Assembly (NCBI GenBank): GCA_023376005.1
Contig: CM042145.1
Location: 59,205,788-59,269,787 of the forward strand
DNA: 64,000 bases
Direction: 5' to 3'
From: Doryteuthis pealeii
Lineage: Eukaryota > Mollusca > Cephalopoda > Myopsida > Loliginidae
The notes under the pieces are model-generated. The model searched no databases, was not told the origin of the DNA, and was given only the letters and a program-made list of their open reading frames with translations. Below are positions 52,915 to 63,879 of the stretch, one piece after another. Both the position numbers and the translations under genes were made by a program. Positions within the stretch are counted from its first letter, which is position 1. Every line of letters begins with the position of its first letter.

Positions 52915-53300
52915 AAATTTGAAGAGTGCCTTACCGATGATTTTATATTTATTGTTGTTGTTGCTATTAACCCTTATCTAGTGTTTGATTGGTTGAATTG
53001 GTAATAAATGTCACATGACTTGCTGGTTTCCCGCTCTTTTTGTTTGGATACTAGTAACTGATCATGGCCGACCGGCAACGAACGGATATTGGTATACTTT
53101 CCCTATATTACTATTACAAGACTTACGAAGTTTATTTCACATTAAACTTGTTTCTCGAGGTCGCAACAAGGTATTGTTGCAAAATCGATATTCTTCTACA
53201 AATAAGGTAAGTCAATGTTTTTTGCTTCTTAGCCTAATGTTACTGAGATATTGATGTAATTGTATGACCTCTTGATTAGGTAGTTTGCTTTTCGCCACGG
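52915..53300 (+). repeat. Promoter-like repeat R, copy 2 (most complete)
   Basis: TTTGATTGGTTGAATTGG (CCAAT box on the minus strand), AATAAATGTCACATGACTTG, CTGATCATGGCCG, GAGGTCGCAACAAGGTATTG and AATAAGGTAAGTC (splice donor), then TTGATTAGGTAGTTTGCTTT. Aligns in order with copies at 49240, 54590 and 55378. Confidence 0.7.
53064..53206 (+). CDS. Candidate first coding exon in repeat R
   Basis: An ATG in good context (GATCATGGCCG) opens a frame that starts MADRQRTDIGILSLYYYYKT and stays open for 47 codons to AAG/GTAAGT, an excellent splice donor. It sits about 100 bases downstream of a CCAAT box. The same segment in other repeat R copies lacks the ATG or has stops, so either this copy is the functional 5' end of a gene whose promoter was duplicated, or all are relics. 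The peptide is not recognised and no second exon was identified. Confidence 0.25.
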
Positions 53301-54139
53301 ATAACTCCATGTCAAATCCTACAGAAAAAAAAATTGTCCCCCACCCCCTTCAATTATTCTGGAATCTTATACAGGCATGAACTGTTAAAGTTAGACAAAG
53401 TTTGAGCTTCCAATTCCAAAGATTGGCCGAGTTATATCGAACTTTAGCTCTCCAAATTTGGGTTTCGCGAAAAAAATATGTATTGATGTGAATTATCTCG
53501 CCTCTCGAGATCTGTCTTTTCCACCACAGAAAAAGGAAAAGAAATGAAACATAATTCATACACACTTTAAATATTACATAAAAACACTTATCAAAAAAAT
53601 GTAAATGTTTATATTCTAGGAATAAGTCAATTGTTCTAACACCAAGTCTCTGAACTCGATACATAACTGCTATTAAATCAGCTTTTAAGGGAATATATTC
53701 GTATTTTTACATTACACTTTTCGGATTTAATTTTAATTTTGAGAAATTTCGTTTTGGTTCCCTTTGTAGTATACTAGAAGCGACTACTCAGCGTTGCCTG
53801 GTTAATGGGGGAGGTAAAAAAAAGTCAGTCTTATGTATTATTATTATTTAATTGCAAGTTTGATTCTCGTATGCCCCATCAAAATCACTATTTAAAAAGA
53901 CCTTGCGTTGATCCAGCCACTCTGAAAAGAAAAAAATGTTTACTATTTAGAATGCAAAAATATTCTATGATGTTATCATCTTCAATAATATAAATCAAAC
54001 CTTCATTATTTTCACACAAAAAGCAAGATCTGGTGATTGTGAATGCGTATATATATCTATTTTATCGTTAATTTTTTTATTTTCATAGTTTCCTCCGGAC
54101 ATACACACAAACAGCCCTTAATGTATCTATGGATTTCAT

Positions 54140-54545
54140 GGGGAAATTGCAATGAATAATACCACGGAGATTGATCGTTGATGTGCAACTGCAGGGGAAA
54201 AAGTTTTTTTGTTTTGTTTTTGGCGAAATGTCAATTCGCTTGAGTGTGGAGAATCAATACCCTGCAAATGCTGAGACAAATAAAGACTTCCTAGTTAAGC
54301 GGGGAAAAAGCTTGCAACAAATTTTGTTGCGACCTTACAAGTAGGTAAAAGGGAATCGTCACCTTAGGTCTTGTAGAATTAGTCCAGAAATAACGTACTA
54401 CTTTGTGAGTGGTGACAAGGTATTTATTTACCAACTCAACCAATCAAAAGAAAATAGACACCAACCACAAGTATAAATTACTACGCAATCCTTATTCCTG
54501 CTTTTTTCCCTCAGAAGATTGCAGGTGAGTAATTTTCATCTTTTT
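54140..54545 (-). repeat. Promoter-like repeat R, inverted copy
   Basis: Contains GATGTGCAACTGCAGGGG at 54180, ACTCAACCAATCAAAAG (CCAAT on the + strand) at about 54433, then TTTTTTCCCTCAG, AAGATTGCAG and GTGAGT, i.e. a 10-base exon-like block between acceptor and donor. Confidence 0.6.
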
Positions 54546-54589
54546 CCCGATATGGTAAAAAATGTCAAACCCCTTACGTACGTGCAATC

Positions 54590-54970
54590 GTCTGAGGGAG
54601 AAAAAATGCGAAGAGTGCCTTATTGATAATTTTATATTTTTTGTTAACGTTTTTCTATCGTTTTGATTGGGTGAAGAGATAATAAATGTTTCATTGTCAG
54701 CTAATTTATGGACACTGTTTTTTTTTGTACGAGTATTCGTAATTGCAAGACTGGTTGGCAGCGAAAGGATTGGATGTTCTTTTTTCTCCCTTATCTAATC
54801 ATAATTATGAGACCTACAGTGGTTTAGGTCATATCGAACTTCTTTCTAAAAGTCACAACAAGGCATTGTTGTAAATAAGGTAAGTCGAGTTTTACCTTCT
54901 TCGTAAGGGTTCATCTAGTTTGATATGATCTAGGTAATTTCTGGCTTGATAGCTTGCTTTTCCGTCACAT
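54590..54970 (+). repeat. Promoter-like repeat R, copy 3
   Basis: TTTTGATTGGGTGAAGAG, TGTACGAGTATTCGTAATTG, AAAGGATTGGATGTTC, AATTATGAGACCTACAG, GTCACAACAAGGCATTG and AATAAGGTAAGTCG (donor), then TGATAGCTTGCTTTTCCG. Closely paired with copy 1. Confidence 0.75.
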
Positions 54971-55189
54971 TTTAAATGTGCGGTAGAAACAAAACAAAAA
55001 TCAGACAATTGAAAAATAACGACTAAGTCTTAGTTTTCCCAGAACATGCAGTCTTTTAGATTTCCTTCAAGTGTTTTGAATCTGATCATACAATTCATAC
55101 CAACAGGGAATTAGTACGACTATCTTGGAATCCTTTTTCTTAAGGAAAGACTTTCTTGGATTCGTATATTAACGGCTGAAATAACTGAC

Positions 55190-55612
55190 GTTGTAAATAC
55201 TTACCTGTTATTTTGAGCCAATCTGTATTCGTTGCAAGCGCGTATCCTTTGACGTGTTAGATCCAGAAGGAAAAGACGAGCAATCGGTTATTTTTCTATC
55301 TCTTCATGATTGAGACGGAAGTGATCTGCGGCGTTTCTCATTGGTCACTTTCAACTGTCAGAAAATTAGAAGTTTTTACCTACCTGCAATCTTCGGAATG
55401 GAGAAAAGCTCGAAGACAGCTTTAACTGTTTATATTTGTTGTCGTTTTTGATTGGTTGAATGGGTAATACATCATTACCTGCCAGTTTCGGTGTGTACAA
55501 CTATTGTAGATTGGAAAGTATTCCTGACTCTAATCTTACCAGATTGAAGAGATTATTTACTTCATACCGCTATCAAGGTCGCAGCAATGCATTGTTGCAA
55601 ATTTTCTATAAG
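55190..55612 (+). repeat. Promoter-like repeat R, copy 4 plus donor fragment
   Basis: AATACTTACCTGTTATTTTG at 55196 and TTTTACCTACCTGCAATCTT at 55373 are minus-strand donors. TTTTGATTGGTTGAATGGG, GAAGAGATTATTTAC and GTCGCAGCAATGCATTGTTG complete the copy. Confidence 0.65.
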
Positions 55613-55616
55613 TCAG

Positions 55617-55617
<1 letters not shown>

Positions 55618-55671
<54 letters not shown>
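55618..55671. repeat. (TA)n microsatellite
   Basis: About 26 TA units at the end of repeat R copy 4. Confidence 0.95.
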
Positions 55672-55672
<1 letters not shown>

Positions 55673-56140
55673 TGGGTGTGAGCGCGCAGTAATGTGCTTG
55701 GTGGAATTTTGATACAGGATTGCTTGCCAGAATACTTGTTTCGGTAGGGGTGCATGGGAGAAAGAGTATGATGTTGGAAGACCTGAAACCTACCATGACC
55801 CCAATAACAACACTGAGGCAATCCTGTGTCCTCTTTTGGGTTATGATTATGAATGAATATTATTAAATCAGAAAGCAAATGTAAAATTCAAATTTAAAAA
55901 AGAAATGGGTGAGTGAAACTTTCCCCACCTACTAAAATATTCTAATACGAGATTAGATTTATTAACTTTTATTTTCTATTGGAAGTTGTAAATCTATTTT
56001 GAAAATTACATTCTTAAAGAGCTTGATTAGGTTTAACCGATATATTCATTCATAAAAAGTTACTAATCCCTCACCCCCACCAGACACGCCAGATCTGAGA
56101 AGTGTTAAAATGTTTGTAATTAATTAGCGAAAGAAATGAG
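55672..56140. other. Unassigned complex sequence
   Basis: 55675-55850 is less AT-rich, with open frames on the minus strand (IHNHNPKEDTGLPQCCYWGH...). It may be part of a repeat but I cannot place it. Confidence 0.3.
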
Positions 56141-56149
56141 TTTCAAAAT

Positions 56150-57300
56150 GTAATAAAAGACGAACAAAGTGATTGCTTTACTTAAGCTTTATTCAATATG
56201 ACTTAACTCTGGTCCAGTTCAGGAGAAGATTCTTTAATATTTACAGTGAACTGATCCAGTGGAAGACAACTATGTTTGACTTCACTACCGTATATATGCA
56301 TGAATCATAAGTTTAGTGATGAAAAAAATAATGATAAATGTGATAAGAAAATGTTAACGCTGGTGCTCTAACGAAACTCTCGCTACGATATGCCATTTTT
56401 GTTATGTTAAGATAACACACACAATGAGCCAATTATCGTAATATCTATCTATTTGTTCTTCTAAGTAAGTTAAGGTGAAGATTCTTTTGTAATGATAGTG
56501 AACTGACTCTGGTGGGAGATAACTATGTTTGACTTCACCACAAGTACAGAATCGAAAATAATTATTGCAATGTATACATGAATAATTTTAAAAAAGAATT
56601 TGAATAGTGTAATAAAAGACGAACAGTGTAATTTATTTATTCACGCTTTATTCAATACTAGAAGTGGCTACTCAGTGCCGCCTAGGTAGAAGAGGAACAA
56701 AAATACCTATTGTATTGATTTGCTTACTGATATATCCGGGTTAAGGGATATATTATGAAGTTGGTAATTGGTATATTATCGCAGTAGTAGTTGGTGCGTC
56801 GAATAACAGTACATCTTCCGAGCAGTCGTGGTGTAGTCTGGCGAGTAAGTTTAGGCTTGTAGGCTTAGGCGCTTTGTACTACCAGTGTCGAATATTTATA
56901 CATAACACTGTCCAATCAGATTATAGTGAGGGGGCACCAAGGTATTTACATATTCATTACATCACTTACGTTTGAGGTTTACAAATGCTGAACATTTTAA
57001 AGTAGAATTTCAATGCTATTTCTATGTATATTTTGATTTTGAAATATATTCGAATATAAATCAAATTTTCATAATTTTTGCACAAAAAGGAAGAACTGAT
57101 GATATTTGATGTGTATACATGTTTACTTTATTAATTGTTTTATTTTCGTAGTTTCGTACGTAAGTACGTACATACATACATACGTATATACATACGTACA
57201 CATCAACTGTCATTTATATATGTATAAATAGATAGATAACTTAACTGTAGTCCAATTAAGGTGAAGATTATTTGGAAGTTGTAGAAAATTGAACCAGGGG
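56150..57300 (+). repeat. Three diverged direct repeats
   Basis: AAGGTGAAGATTCTTT...AACTATGTTTGACTTCACCA-type blocks lie at about 56215-56290, 56470-56545 and 57245-57305. AATAAAAGACGAACA...GCTTTATTCAAT occurs at 56155 and 56610. Part of an unidentified transposon; no coding. Confidence 0.55.
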
Positions 57301-57639
57301 AGACAAAGAAATATTGAAGAACTAGCAAGACCTGTGGATATACTACAGTTTGGTCATTTAATCATCACGACGTTTGATATGTTTTCTCAAGAGCTATTGC
57401 GAAATATTTCAATATATAAAACGTATAATAATCCTGATGTATCTTTCTTTTTTCTTTCTTTCCTTCATTTCATTATATTCGATCGAAACAGATTAGCGTT
57501 ATCGTTTCCGCGCGATCACCCCTCTCTCTATCTTTACCCTACTCTTTCTTTCTTATATTTTTTCTGTGTAGCATGTCCCTTTTCTTCAATTTGTTTATAA
57601 TAAAAATGTGTTGTTCCATTTAGTTGAGGCGACAACATT

Positions 57640-57797
57640 CATAAGGAATAAGAAAACGGCGGATAAGCAACACCAGAAAATCATTACTTACATTTTTTCA
57701 TTACATCTTGGAAGATTTGAAAGGTCTGATTTTTAACTATAGGGTGTTGCGAGATGATAACGGTCGTACAAATAAGAAAAACGAGTATTAATATAGA
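57640..57797 (-). mobile_element. 5' part of Helitron family B
   Basis: Minus strand starts TCTATATTAATACTCG at 57797 and includes CGTTATCATCTCGCAACACC, TTAAAAATCAGACC and GTGTTGCTTATCCGCCG; truncated. Confidence 0.7.
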
Positions 57798-57804
57798 TTG
57801 AACC

Positions 57805-58430
57805 AGGGGAGACTCTCTATATCTCTCACTGTCTTTCTCTCTCCCTCTCTATATCTCTGACTGTCTTTCTCTCCCCCCTCTCTATATCTCTGACTGTCTT
57901 TCTCCCCCCTCTCTAACCTCTCTATATCTCTGACCTTCTTTCTCTCCCCCTCTCTATATCTCTGACCTCTCTCCCCTCTATATCTCTGACCTTCTTTCTC
58001 CCCCCCCTCTCTATATCTCTGACTGTCTTTCTCTCCCCCTCTCTATATCTCTCAGTCTTTCTCTCCCCCTCTATATCTCTAACTTTCTCTCATTGATTTT
58101 CTCCCCCCTCTCTATATCTCTCATTGACGTTCTCTCTCCATCTCACTCACTCTTTTCCCCTCTCCCTCTCTCTATATTTCTCGCTCTTTTTCTATCTCCC
58201 TTCTCTCTATATCTTTCACTCTTTTCTATCTCCCTTCTCTCTATATCTTTCACTCTTTTCTATCTCCCTTCTCTCTATATCTTTCACTCTTCTATCTCCC
58301 TTCTCTCTATATCTCTCTTTTCTATCTCCCTTCTCTCTATATCGCTCTCTCTTTTCTATCTCCCTTCTCTCTATATCGCTCTCTCTTTTTCTATCCCCCT
58401 TCTCTCTATATCACTCTCTGACCTTCTCTG
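57805..58430 (+). repeat. CT-rich minisatellite
   Basis: Units of about 25-35 bp near CTCTCTATATCTCTGAC plus TGTCTTTCTCTCCCCC, later shifting to CTCTATATCTTTCACTCTT plus TTCTATCTCCCTT. The + strand is nearly pure pyrimidine apart from TATA and GA. The SLSLFYLPSLYIS-type frames are translations of it. Confidence 0.95.
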
Positions 58431-58654
58431 ATGACTGTTCTTTTAACCACTTCCTGTTCACTGGAATAATGATTGCTTATCAAACCATCTTTTCTGAAAC
58501 CGAAGAGAGACAAACATTCCATTGAGTTAACTCGGGGATATAGACAAAGTCGACAGTTAATAATATTTATATTGTTTTCTTATGTACGAAATGTTATTTT
58601 CAGCCACAGGAACCCTTCGATTTTATAAGTTGGGCAATGCAAATTGTTAGTTAC

Positions 58655-58731
58655 CGTGTTTCCCCGAAAATAAGACTTACCTGCAAAATAAAGCCTAACG
58701 TGATTTTTCAGGATGGTCTTAATACAGATAA
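58655..58731 (+). mobile_element. Possible hAT-type MITE end
   Basis: CCGTGTTTCCCCGAAAATAA, GACTTACCTGCAAAATAAAG and GATTTTTCAGGATGGTC resemble a terminal sequence I recall from widespread animal MITEs. It ends where the left arm of the large palindrome begins. Confidence 0.3.
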
Positions 58732-58799
58732 TAATGTAATATATCAAACTAAAATGACAAACGAAATTGAATAAGAACGCATATAAAAAATAATTTATT

Positions 58800-59300
58800 T
58801 TGATTATTATTATCTGCGTTATTCGGACTATTGTCCTCATCTAATCAGATAACTGTCACTTAGAACTGTCTTAAACTAACTCCTTTATCCACTAGGCCAT
58901 GTGTCCAATATTGGATAAAGGAGTATGGTTAAGACAGTTTTAAGTGACAGTTATCTCTTGACTGCAGGTTCAATCCTGGTCAAGGGCGACAGTAACAGAA
59001 TCATAATTAACACAGCTTAACGCCTCTAGCCCAGCTATGGTTAGCGGAATGAGAACATGATACCTCCGTAGACTGAATAAAGGGTTAGGTTCAAAGTTCC
59101 GTGATGGCTCCCGATTACGACAAGAAGATTCCAGAGTTCGAAGAGAAGGTTCCCGAGTCCGAAAAGAAATACCTGAAGAAGGCTAGAGGGCATATCAGCC
59201 GAAACATTGTACAGCTAACAATAAAGATGAGGACAATAGTCCGAATAACGCAGATAATACTAATCATCAAGCCACATCTCAAACATCCATAGAAATAGTA
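58800..59300 (+). mobile_element. Family S SINE, full length (left arm)
   Basis: Inverted start (CTCCTTTATCCACTAGGCCA / TTGGATAAAGGAG), tRNA-like AAGTGACAGTTATCTCTTGA, CTGCAGGTTCAATCCTGGTC (B box), TTAACACAGCTTAACGCC, GATGGCTCCCGATTACGAC, two 21-bp units, hammerhead-like core and AGTCCGAATAACGCAGATAA. Confidence 0.85.
59170..59212 (+). ncRNA. Hammerhead-like motif, family S
   Basis: Core CTGAAGA, A, stem II GGCT/AGCC, GAAACATTGTAC. Compared with the 44.9-kb copy, GGCC/GGCC became GGCT/AGCC, a compensatory pair. ACAT in place of ACGT breaks the stem III palindrome. Confidence 0.45.
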
Positions 59301-59829
59301 TTTTGATTTTATTTTAATTTGTTTCTATATAAAATCATTCATATGTTTGATTTTAATACGTTGGGTAATAAAACAATAATATCAGAGATCAATAACAAAG
59401 TAATTATTTATTAAAACCGGTTTTGTTAAAGCACTTATACGAATTAACCACACCATATATTATGTAAACCTTTATTGCTTAGTAATATATAAGACACATT
59501 GCAGGATTTTAAACGCACAAATAACATGGGCTGTTTTGAGGCAAATCTAACTCGGATTTTCAAAGTAAACATCGTTAATAAAGATTTTTTCTATGTATTA
59601 ATTATTTTGACTATAAATCAAATACTGATGATAAATTTATGCAATTTATGAGGGCATTGTGACGTAAGCCATGACGTAGTTTCAGTTACTGACAGATACC
59701 GAATCTCCATAAGATTTGATGTCTATCAGTAGATTTTGAAATATCTAACGACAATTAAAGTAATTTCCAGCCAAATTAGCAACCTCCTCCTACTACTAAT
59801 ATTGATAATAATAATCCGTCAGAGACAAA

Positions 59830-60114
59830 ATGGTTGATCCTATAAGCGAATTCAGCAAAAGCCCCACTGGGGGTGGTCATGGACGGAGATCCACTGGGAA
59901 TTGTACAAGAAATTTAATTTTCATCATGTTTAGATATGGTACTTACACGGAATCCATCCTAGAGAATGAGACGCATAAAATTCTCTGGCATTTGGAGATA
60001 CAGATGGATCACCTAATCCCGACCAGAAGAGCAGGCCTAGTGTTTGCGTCACATGATGTGATTGCGAAGAATATTTCTTTCTTTCGTCTGTCTGTTTGTC
60101 GCTCTCTGTTATGA
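59830..60114 (+). pseudogene. LINE ORF2 fragment (left arm)
   Basis: The frame contains GTYTESILENETHKILWHLE and IQMDHLIPTRRAGLVF. 'E-N-E-x-H-K-I-L-W-D-x-x-I-Q-T-D-H-L-I-P-A-R-R-P-D-L' is a block found between the reverse transcriptase and the C-terminus of many LINE-derived proteins in animals (from memory). The first 30 residues and the last 25 are not recognisable. An identical copy lies inverted at 60609-60893. Confidence 0.55.
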
Positions 60115-60159
60115 CTTATTTTAAGGGGAAGGCTTATATGATTAAGGGGGAGGCTTATA

Positions 60160-60563
60160 CAGGGTCAGACAAAATGATCTGACACATTTGTAGGTTTAAT
60201 AAAATGCAAATGAAGTAAAGAAACAATGATCTGATACATCTGTAGGTTAAATAAAAGGCAAATAAAGTAAAGAAACAAAAATGTTTTTATTTTCAAAAAG
60301 TACATATAATGTCATTAATTTTCATATAATGCCATTTTGTTTTGTTTCTTTATAATGCCATTGTTTTTCGTTTCTTTTTCAGTTGCTGCCATGAATTGGA
60401 CTGGAGAGCATGATGCTCACCTTTTCGAAAATAAAAACACTTTTTTGTTTCTTTACTTTATTTGCCTTTTATTTAACCTACAGATGTATCAGATCATTGT
60501 TTCTTTACTTCATTTGCATTTTATTAAACCTACAAATGTGTCAGATCATTTTGTCTGACCCTG
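60160..60563. mobile_element. TA-flanked MITE at the palindrome centre
   Basis: 404 bp flanked by TA, with terminal inverted repeats of about 135 bp beginning CAGGGTCAGACAAAATGATC. Each repeat holds two 55-bp direct subrepeats (AATGATCTGACACATTTGTA... and AATGATCTGATACATCTGTA...). The unpaired centre (60295-60427) includes TTTCTTTTTCAG followed by TTGCTGCCATGAATTGGACT, an acceptor plus a short frame (MNWTGEHDAHLFE), possibly a captured exon end. TA duplication suggests Tc1/mariner-type. Confidence 0.7.
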
Positions 60564-60608
60564 TATAAGCCTTCCCCTTAAACATATAAGCCTTCCCCTT
60601 AAAATAAG

Positions 60609-60893
60609 TCATAACAGAGAGCGACAGACAGACAGACGAAAGAAAGAAATATTCTTCGCAATCACATCATGTGACGCAAACACTAGGCCTGCTCTTCTGG
60701 TCGGGATTAGGTGATCCATCTGTATCTCCAAATGCCAGAGAATTTTATGCGTCTCATTCTCTAGGATGGATTCCGTGTAAGTACCATATCTAAACATGAT
60801 GAAAATTAAATTTCTTGTACAATTCCCAGTGGATCTCCGTCCATGACCACCCCCAGTGGGGCTTTTGCTGAATTCGCTTATAGGATCAACCAT
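60609..60893 (-). pseudogene. LINE ORF2 fragment (right arm)
   Basis: Encodes the same 94 residues as 59830-60114 without a single amino-acid change, showing that the inverted duplication is recent. Confidence 0.55.
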
Positions 60894-61008
60894 TTTGTCT
60901 CTGACGGATTATTATTATCAATATTAGTAGTAGGAGGAGGTTGCTAATTTGGCTGGAAATTACTTTAATTGTCGTTAGATATTTCAAAATCTACTGATAG
61001 ACATCAAA

Positions 61009-62033
61009 TCTTATGGAGATTCGGTATCTGTCAGTAACTGAAACTACGTCATGGCTTACGTCACAATGCCCTCATAAATTGCATAAGTTTATCATCAGTA
61101 TTTGATTTATAGTCAAAATAATTAATACATAGAAAAAATCTTTATTAACGATGTTCACTATGAAAATCCGAGTTAGATTTGCCTCAAAACAGCCCATGTT
61201 ATTTGTGCGTTTAAAATCCTGCAATGTGTCTTATATATCACTAAGCAATAAAGGTTTACATAATATATGGTATGGTTAATTCGTATAAGTGCTTTAACAA
61301 AAGCGGGTTTAATAAATAATTACTTGGTGTTATTGATCTCTGATATTATTGTTTTATTACCCAACGTATTAAAATCAATCTTATGAATGATTTTATATAG
61401 AAACAAATTAAAATAAAATCAAAATACTATTTCTCTGAATGTTTGAGATGCGGCTTGATGATTAGTATTATCTGCGTTATTCGGACTATTGTCCTCATCT
61501 TCATTGTTAGCTGTACACCGTTTCGGCTGATATGCCCTCCAGCCTTCTTCGGGTATTTCTTTTCGGACTCGGGAACCTTCTTTTCGGACTCGAACCTTCT
61601 TTTCGTAATCGGGAGCCATCACGGAACTTTGAACCTAACCCTGTATTCAGTCCACGGGGGTATCCCGTTCTCATTCCGCTAACCATAGCTGGGCTAGAGG
61701 CGTTAAGCTGTGTTAATTATGATTCTGTTACTGTCGCCCTTGACCAGGATTGAACCTGCAGTCAAGAGATAACTGTCACTTAGAACTGTCTTAACCATAC
61801 TCCTTTATCCACTATTGGACACATGGCCAAGTGGATAAAGGAGTTAGGTTAAGACAGATCTAAGTGAGAGTTATCTGATTAGATGAGGACAGTAGTCCGA
61901 ATAACGCAGATAATAATAATCAAAATAAATGATTTTTTATATGCGTTATTATTAAATTTCGTTTGTCATTTTAGTTTGATATATTACATTAAAACTTAAA
62001 TACTTACGCCCGGCAGGCGCATATTCTTGTTAG
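61009..62033 (+). mobile_element. Helitron family A interrupted by a SINE (right arm)
   Basis: Starts TCTTATGGAGATTCGG; ends GCCCGGCAGGCGCATATTCT, TGTTAG (CTAG mutated) before T. Split by the family S SINE at about 61430-61905. Confidence 0.8.
61430..61905 (-). mobile_element. Family S SINE, full length (right arm)
   Basis: Reverse copy of 58800-59300. Here the tRNA A-box-like TGGCCAAGTGGATAAAGG (61819-61836, on the + strand) is intact within the inverted start. The hammerhead-like core on the minus strand (61512-61554) reads CCGAAGA, changed from CTGAAGA. Confidence 0.8.
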
Positions 62034-63180
62034 TCTTAATAATAATCCTTCGATGTTTTTCATATCTTAAATATGAAGTAATTCCTACTTTAAAAACATA
62101 TATTTTTAAGAATACTGTGTATATTTTGGTTGTTGTTTTTAATTTTTAATGTTTTTAATTTCATCTTATAATAATATATAACTCGTGCTTCTACTTTTGC
62201 AACGTTGTCAAATAAATATTCTCCAACTTGTAAGTTTTTGTGTTTCTCTCATGTTGCTAATGCACGCAAATATTATCCGGTCGACTGGAACGCTATCTTT
62301 CCGATTCAGTAATCTGTTTGTCTTTTTTTTTCTTTTTTTTCTTACAAATCAAATTTGTGATGTTTCATACATAAAGTCATTTTCAGTTTGTCTTATTTCG
62401 AATCTGTAACTAGATGCCTTTATTCAATTTTCTTTTCTACAATAGCTGTGCAGTACAATTTTGTTTCTTGCAATCCACTAAATAACGTACATAAATCAAG
62501 GCTCACTTGGAAACTTTCATATATACAACGAATATTTACAAGTATCCATTTATCCAATCGTTCAATCACGAGCAGAATTTGACACAAAGTCAATTAAATA
62601 ACTAAGCATTTCAAACACATCGAGACTTCCTTCTCTTTCTATTCCCTTACCCATTGTAGCAAAAAACAAATAAATAAAAATAAATAAAAAACAACTCCCA
62701 GGCGGTGTAAGAATTATTTTTTGCTAGATATTGCCTGAGAGGGTGGGAGTTTAAAATTCAATGTTAATTCTTTGTCATAAGTAAATAACATAATCAAATG
62801 TATTAAAGGAGAACAAAAATCGAAATGAAAACTTAGTTCTATCCCCCTCAAATAAATGTTGCGTGCATCTATTAATTATTAATTAAATAATTACTTTACA
62901 TATTTTACTCATAAATTTTGCACGAAATTGTAGGTCTTTACTCATTAAACTTTTTAGTTAATATCTTGTTACTGAAAAAAGGGGCGGCAGGGAAAAATAA
63001 TTTTCAAAATTGATTATAAATTTTGCAAATAATTTTTCCAATTAACGTAATAATACAACCTCATAATTAATTTCATAGCTTATTTAAATTGTCATTATTA
63101 AAATGAAAACGGCTCAAATGTTGAATTATGAGACACAACTTTTATTTTATTCAAATTAATATTGAATATTATGAAAAGAT
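62034..63180. other. Non-coding stretch
   Basis: AT-rich; short G-like SINE debris at about 62565-62600 (CACGAGCAGAATTTGACACA). No gene. Confidence 0.5.
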
Positions 63181-63189
63181 AAAATATAG

Positions 63190-63278
63190 GGTTGTTCTTG
63201 TATTAACGATTTGGGGTATTGTGACGTAGGCAGTGATGTATTTCGGTTACAGATAGACGCTGAATCTCGAATATGAAT
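63190..63278 (-). mobile_element. 5' end of Helitron family A (truncated)
   Basis: GTATTGTGACGTAGGCAGTG, ATGTATTTCGGTTACAGATA and CTGAATCTC on + match the family A 5' region. Confidence 0.65.
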
Positions 63279-63285
63279 AGATATA

Positions 63286-63738
63286 GATACTCGTGTTCCT
63301 TAATTGTACGACAGTTATCATCTTGCAAAACCCTCTGCTTAAAAATGAGACAGTTCAAATTATCCAAGATGAAATGCAAAAAAGTAAATCTTGATTATCT
63401 GGTGTTGCTTATCCGCCGAATTATTATTTATTTCAGGTAAATAATGGACCATTTCGTTTTTATTGTAAAGAAAGGGGGAAAAGGACATGTTACACAGATA
63501 AAATATAGTAAGAAAAAAAGAGATGGGGAAAATAGAGGAAGGGGTTGAGCGCGCAGAAGTGATAACGCTAATCTGTTTCAATCAAACATAATGAAAAGGA
63601 CAGAAAGAAAAAAGAATGAGTTAAATCAAGATTATTATAGTTTTTACATATTAAACTATTTCGCAATAGCTCTTAAGTAAATATATCAAACGTTGTAGTA
63701 ATTGAATCATCATACTCTGGTATATTCACAGGTGCTTC
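63286..63738 (+). mobile_element. Helitron family B
   Basis: ATAGATACTCGTGTTCCTTA, GTTATCATCTTGCAAAACCC, GATTATCTGGTGTTGCTTAT, AAATAATGGACCATTTCG and the 3' stem CTCTGG-TATAT-TCACAG; the CTAG end has mutated. Confidence 0.7.
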
Positions 63739-63770
63739 AAATATATCAAAATACGGACATCGCTATAATG

Positions 63771-63774
<4 letters not shown>

Positions 63775-63824
<50 letters not shown>
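63775..63824. repeat. (TA)n microsatellite
   Basis: About 25 TA units between Helitron B and a SINE 3' end. Confidence 0.95.
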
Positions 63825-63826
<2 letters not shown>

Positions 63827-63879
63827 CTACCCTATGCCCAAACACACACATACAGATACACTTGTACGCACATGCATAT

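Larger units (their letters stand above)
58741..59714 (-). mobile_element. Helitron family A interrupted by a SINE (left arm)
   Basis: Its TC end is at 59714 (CTCCATAAGA on +). The element is split by the family S SINE at about 58800-59300, with ATTTTGATT on both sides as a likely target duplication. The 3' CTAG end is missing. Confidence 0.75.
58732..61992. repeat. 3.26-kb inverted duplication (palindrome)
   Basis: The left arm (58732 to about 60294) and right arm (about 60428 to 61992) are reverse complements of about 1.56 kb with few differences; the centre is about 132 bp. Each arm holds a Helitron A copy interrupted by a family S SINE, a LINE fragment and half of a MITE. The right arm continues into the Helitron CTAG end while the left does not, so the duplication boundary cuts the Helitron. 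Confidence 0.95.

Noticed and set aside
58093..58525. Open frames of 112-133 residues rich in S-L-S-L-Y-I
   Set aside because: Translation of the CT-rich minisatellite; no other support.
59830..60114. Host gene encoding a 94-residue protein
   Set aside because: The centre matches a LINE ORF2 block and the frame is duplicated inside a transposon-filled palindrome.
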